From Amycolatopsis sp. A133 (GTDB lineage Bacteria > Actinomycetota > Actinomycetes > Mycobacteriales > Pseudonocardiaceae), in the NCBI RefSeq assembly GCF_031082405.1, contig NZ_JAVHJU010000040.1:1-64000 (forward strand): DNA of 64,000 bases. The letters are read 5' to 3'. The notes below the pieces were generated by a model. It was not told the DNA's origin. It worked only from the letters and a program-made list of their open reading frames with translations, and did no database searches. Shown here in pieces: positions 61,368 through 64,000 of this stretch. The position numbers and the translations under genes were made by a program. Within the stretch, counting starts at the first letter, position 1. Every line of letters begins with the position of its first letter.

Positions 61368-62624
61368 CTACTTCAGGGCGGCCAGGGCCAGCTGGACGGC
61401 TTTTGTCCAGGCCTGGTCGACCGTCTCGGTCCGGTCCTCGATCCGCCCGAGGGCCCGGCCGAACTCCGGCCGGACGTCGGCGTCGCGCAAGCCGCGGTAG
61501 TTCGGGCGCAGCCGCTCGGCCGAGGAGGCGAAGATCCGCCCGATCGGCGCGTCACCGAAGTACGCATCGGTGTGCGCGACGACCTGGGGATCCTCGTACA
61601 CCGCGGGCTCGCTGGGCAGGATGCCGTCGGACAGGAAGAGCTTCTTCTGCTGCTCCGGAGCGGTCAGCCAGCGGGCGAGCTCGTACGCCTCCTTCTGGTG
61701 TTCGCCCTGCTTCGGCACGGTGAGGAACGAACCGCCCTGGTTGCCGCTGCTGCCGGGCACGGTGGTGACGTCCCACTTGCCGCGGTTGGCGTCCCCGCCG
61801 GCTTCCTTGATCTGGCTGAGCATCCACGCGGGACAGGCGACGGTGGCGAAGGAACCCTGTTTGATCGCCACGTTCCACGCCTGGGTGAAGGTGGTCGCCG
61901 CCGCCGTCTGCCCCTTCGCGGCCAGGCCGCCGGAAAGGAAGAAGGCGCTGCGCACGCTCGGGTTGCGATCGGCGATGAAGGAGTCGTCGCGCTGGGAGAA
62001 GTAGTTCTCCGGCGACTGGTTGAGCATCGCCGTGTAGACGGTCCCGGCGGAGTCGGCGAACTTCACGCCCGGCGTCTTGGCGGTGAACCGTTCCGCGGTG
62101 GCGGCGTAGGCGTTCCAGTCGGGGATCAGCTTCGCGACTTCGTCGCGGTCCACCGGCAGGCCCGCGGCCTGGAACAGGTCACGCCGGTAGCAGAGGGCGA
62201 GGCTGCCCATGTCCGTGCCGAGGCCCAGCACGAAGGCGCCGTCGGTGCCCTGCGCCCACTTCCACGGCACCCACTGGCGTTCGAGCTCGCGGGCGCCGTA
62301 ACCGGCCAGGTCGGCGAACTTGTCTCTCACCTTCCGATACTGCGGCATGTACTGCTCTTCGATCGCGACGACGTCGGCGGCACCGCGCCCGGCGGCGAGC
62401 TGCGTCGCGAGACCCTTGTGGTGGGTGTCGAAGTCGGTGACGCGGTTCTGCACCGCGATGTCCGGGTGCAGCTTCTCGTACTCGGCGATCAGGGGCGCGT
62501 AGCCGAACTCGCCGAAGGTCGCGATGGTGAGTTTCGTCTTCTCCCCGGCGTCACCCGGACTGCAGGCGGCGAGCGGGATCAACGCGGCGACCGCGAGGGC
62601 GATCCGGCGGACGATCGTTCGCAA
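61368..62624 (-). CDS. Extracellular sugar-binding lipoprotein of an ABC importer
   Basis: The 418-residue product is a family 1 solute-binding protein. It has a lipoprotein signal (IALAVAALIPLAAC, lipidated Cys21), then KLTIATFGEFGYAPLIAEYEKLHPDI, and a hinge region GTVYTAMLNQSPENYF. The start is TTG at 62624 with GGAAG 5 nt upstream. It lies 9 bp after the LuxR-type regulator gene, so regulator and importer are one operon. A GH3 hexosaminidase is divergent, which hints at an amino-sugar oligosaccharide (inference). Confidence 0.9.
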   Translation of the reverse strand: MRTIVRRIALAVAALIPLAACSPGDAGEKTKLTIATFGEFGYAPLIAEYEKLHPDIAVQNRVTDFDTHHKGLATQLAAGRGAADVVAIEEQYMPQYRKVRDKFADLAGYGARELERQWVPWKWAQGTDGAFVLGLGTDMGSLALCYRRDLFQAAGLPVDRDEVAKLIPDWNAYAATAERFTAKTPGVKFADSAGTVYTAMLNQSPENYFSQRDDSFIADRNPSVRSAFFLSGGLAAKGQTAAATTFTQAWNVAIKQGSFATVACPAWMLSQIKEAGGDANRGKWDVTTVPGSSGNQGGSFLTVPKQGEHQKEAYELARWLTAPEQQKKLFLSDGILPSEPAVYEDPQVVAHTDAYFGDAPIGRIFASSAERLRPNYRGLRDADVRPEFGRALGRIEDRTETVDQAWTKAVQLALAALK

Positions 62625-62633
62625 CAGGCTTCC

Positions 62634-63212
62634 TCAGATCACACCGGCCCGCACGGCGTACGCGACCGCGTGCGGCCGGTTGCGCAGGTTGAGCCGGTTG
62701 GTCATGGCGTAGATGACGTTCTTCACGGTCCGCTCCGAGTAGCAGAGCTTGCCCGCGATCTCGGCAGTGTCCCAGCCCTCGGCCATCAGGCGAAGCACAT
62801 CCACCTCGCGCGGCGTCAGCGCCGCCCCGCTGCCCTCGTGGGCGAGGGCTTCGACCTGCTCGCGCAGCGACGACGAGCGGCCCCGCGCCGCGGCGAGCAC
62901 ACTCCCGGTGAGCCGGTCGAGCGCGGTCCGCGGCAGCACAGCGGAGACGTGGCAGTCGGCGAGCAGGCTCACGTGCGCCGGGTCGACGCGCCCCGCGACC
63001 AGCACGATCGCGGCGGGCGACTCGGCGGCCGCGGCCCGCAGCGCGGCGACCGCCTCCCGGTCGACCTCGCCGACGGCGAACACCAGCACGGCCGCTTCGC
63101 CCCGGCGGGCACGCGGCAGGACCAGCAGCTCCGGACGGGACTTCAGGTGGTTGATCAGCCCGGTCAGGGCAATCGGGTCGGACGCCCACGCCGCCACTCG
63201 CACCTGGTCCAT
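62634..63212 (-). CDS. LuxR-type regulator heading the sugar ABC importer operon
   Basis: The 192-residue product is a paralogue of the 50849 regulator. It has a degenerate receiver-like half (VRVAAWASDPIALTGLINHLKSRPELLVLP, AAIVLVAGRVDPAHVSLLADCHVSAVLPR) and an HTH half (ALTPREVDVLRLMAEGWDTAEIAGKLCYSERTVKNVIYAMTNRLNL). The recognition helices of the two are nearly identical, which fits their shared upstream dyad. GGAGGAGGG lies 5 nt before the ATG. Confidence 0.88.
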   Translation of the reverse strand: MDQVRVAAWASDPIALTGLINHLKSRPELLVLPRARRGEAAVLVFAVGEVDREAVAALRAAAAESPAAIVLVAGRVDPAHVSLLADCHVSAVLPRTALDRLTGSVLAAARGRSSSLREQVEALAHEGSGAALTPREVDVLRLMAEGWDTAEIAGKLCYSERTVKNVIYAMTNRLNLRNRPHAVAYAVRAGVI

Positions 63213-63301
63213 CGAACCCTCCTCCGCCCACGCCGGAACCTGACTCGCACCAGTCTGCTGAGGCCGCCTTCATGATTTCTCTAACGTCGGCGGAGGCCAT
63301 T

Positions 63302-63316
63302 CTTCACGCCGTGAAG
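63302..63316. promoter_or_regulatory. CTTCACG-C-CGTGAAG dyad between LuxR operon and GH3 gene
   Basis: A 15-bp perfect inverted repeat lies in the 153-bp divergent region, 90 bp from the LuxR start and 50 bp from the GH3 start. It matches the dyad upstream of the paralogous LuxR gene (51496-51511). Confidence 0.55.
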
Positions 63317-63365
63317 TTTGGCCGTCGACTACGGTCGGGGGACACACTGACGAGTGAAGGGACCG

Positions 63366-64000
63366 ATGAACCACCGACGTCTTGCCGCCTCCGGGGTGGC
63401 GTTCTGCATCGTGGCCGGATGTCTGCTGGTCGTGGGCCTGCAACCGCGGACCGTGTCCGGGTTGGCGTTGCCCCGGGCATCCGATCGGCCCGTCCCTTCC
63501 GCGGCGGCTCCTCCTTCTGCTGCCGCGCCCACATCGCGTCTCGCGCGGCCGGGCGACTGCGCATCGCTGGTGACCGGGCTCGACGTCCGCAGCCAGGTCG
63601 CGCAGCTGGTCGTCGTGGGGGTCTCCGGCGACAACCCGGCGGCCACGGTGTCCCTGGTGCGCGACCACCAGGTCGGCGGAATCTTCATCGGCGGTAACGC
63701 AACAGCGTTGTTGAAAGATCGTTCCCTGGCCGCGGTCCAGGCCGCGGCCAAGGTGCCGGTGGCCGTGTCGGTCGACGAGGAAGGCGGCCGCGTCCAGCGC
63801 ATCGACGACCTCGACGGCGATCTGCCGTCGGCCCGGACGATGGCCGCGACGAAGTCCCCGGACGAGGTGCGCGCGCTGGCCGCCGAGCGGGGCCGCCAGC
63901 TGCGCGCCCGCGGGGTGACGGTGGACTTCGCCCCGGACACCGACGTCACGGACGCCCCGGACGACGACGTGATCGGCGACCGGTCGTTCAGCCCGGACCC
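63366..64000 (+). CDS. Glycoside hydrolase family 3 protein, beta-N-acetylhexosaminidase type (partial)
   Basis: The frame is open to the window end, giving about 211 residues of a longer protein. It has an N-terminal hydrophobic segment (GVAFCIVAGCLLVVGL, signal or anchor), a Pro/Ala linker and the start of a GH3 barrel (DVRSQVAQLVVVGV, QVGGIFIGGNAT, VAVSVDEEGGRVQRI, RGVTVDFAPDTDVTD). The DEEGGRVQR motif is typical of NagZ-like beta-N-acetylglucosaminidases. AAGGGA precedes the ATG. It is divergent from the LuxR-ABC importer operon. The catalytic His/Asp region lies beyond the window. Confidence 0.87.
   Translation, partial: MNHRRLAASGVAFCIVAGCLLVVGLQPRTVSGLALPRASDRPVPSAAAPPSAAAPTSRLARPGDCASLVTGLDVRSQVAQLVVVGVSGDNPAATVSLVRDHQVGGIFIGGNATALLKDRSLAAVQAAAKVPVAVSVDEEGGRVQRIDDLDGDLPSARTMAATKSPDEVRALAAERGRQLRARGVTVDFAPDTDVTDAPDDDVIGDRSFSPD

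Overview
The window reads as chromosomal DNA of a high-GC actinomycete, most probably a Pseudonocardiaceae member such as Amycolatopsis. The evidence is strong GC bias at third codon positions, a mycothiol enzyme (mca), type VII secretion (T7SS) substrates, Tat signal peptides, giant SARP-type regulators, GTG/TTG starts and several start codons placed 6-8 nt after a TANNNT box (probable leaderless mRNAs). This genus-level call is inference from gene content.

Backbone. From about 3.2 to 41.6 kb the window carries, in inverted orientation and with matching relative strands, the block I recall from Mycobacterium tuberculosis Rv1074c-Rv1095: phoH2, short-chain prenyl transferase, hemolysin III, thioredoxin-domain protein, small membrane protein, mca, DUF4307 protein, greA, metB, pra-like, cbs and fadA-like thiolase. 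Accessory genes sit between these markers. They are an AhpD-like protein, a PRC-barrel stress protein, an acyl-CoA oxidase and a secreted GH28 enzyme (6.6-12.6 kb); a Hen1/Pnkp RNA-repair pair (14.7-18.6 kb); an MBL-fold protein, Lrp regulator and hppD (21.2-23.8 kb); and a T7SS effector cassette (24.0-31.8 kb).

The T7SS cassette is the most unusual region. It has an EbfC-like protein, an EspC-like substrate, a 1495-residue polymorphic toxin ending in a DNA/RNA non-specific endonuclease domain, and a protein with two YezG/DUF600-like domains fused to a C-terminal TNT (NAD+ glycohydrolase) domain. A third protein carries one more copy of the same YezG-like domain. No secretion machinery is encoded here.

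Right-hand part. 41.6-49.3 kb holds cell-envelope genes: an LppU-like protein, a Bax-inhibitor-1 protein, a surface protein with a class F sortase, a two-domain fatty acyl-CoA reductase and a DivIVA-like coiled-coil protein. 49.5-63.2 kb holds an amidase, two related LuxR-type regulators (one next to a WXG100 pair, one heading a sugar ABC-importer operon), two giant BTAD/AAA regulators, and finally the start of a GH3 beta-N-acetylhexosaminidase cut by the window end.

Non-coding structure is rich. There are many long perfect hairpins in convergent intergenic regions, two copies of a covarying palindromic element, an AATGTGGCG repeat family, and several dyads next to promoters that look like operators. 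I saw no tRNA, rRNA, CRISPR array or insertion sequence.
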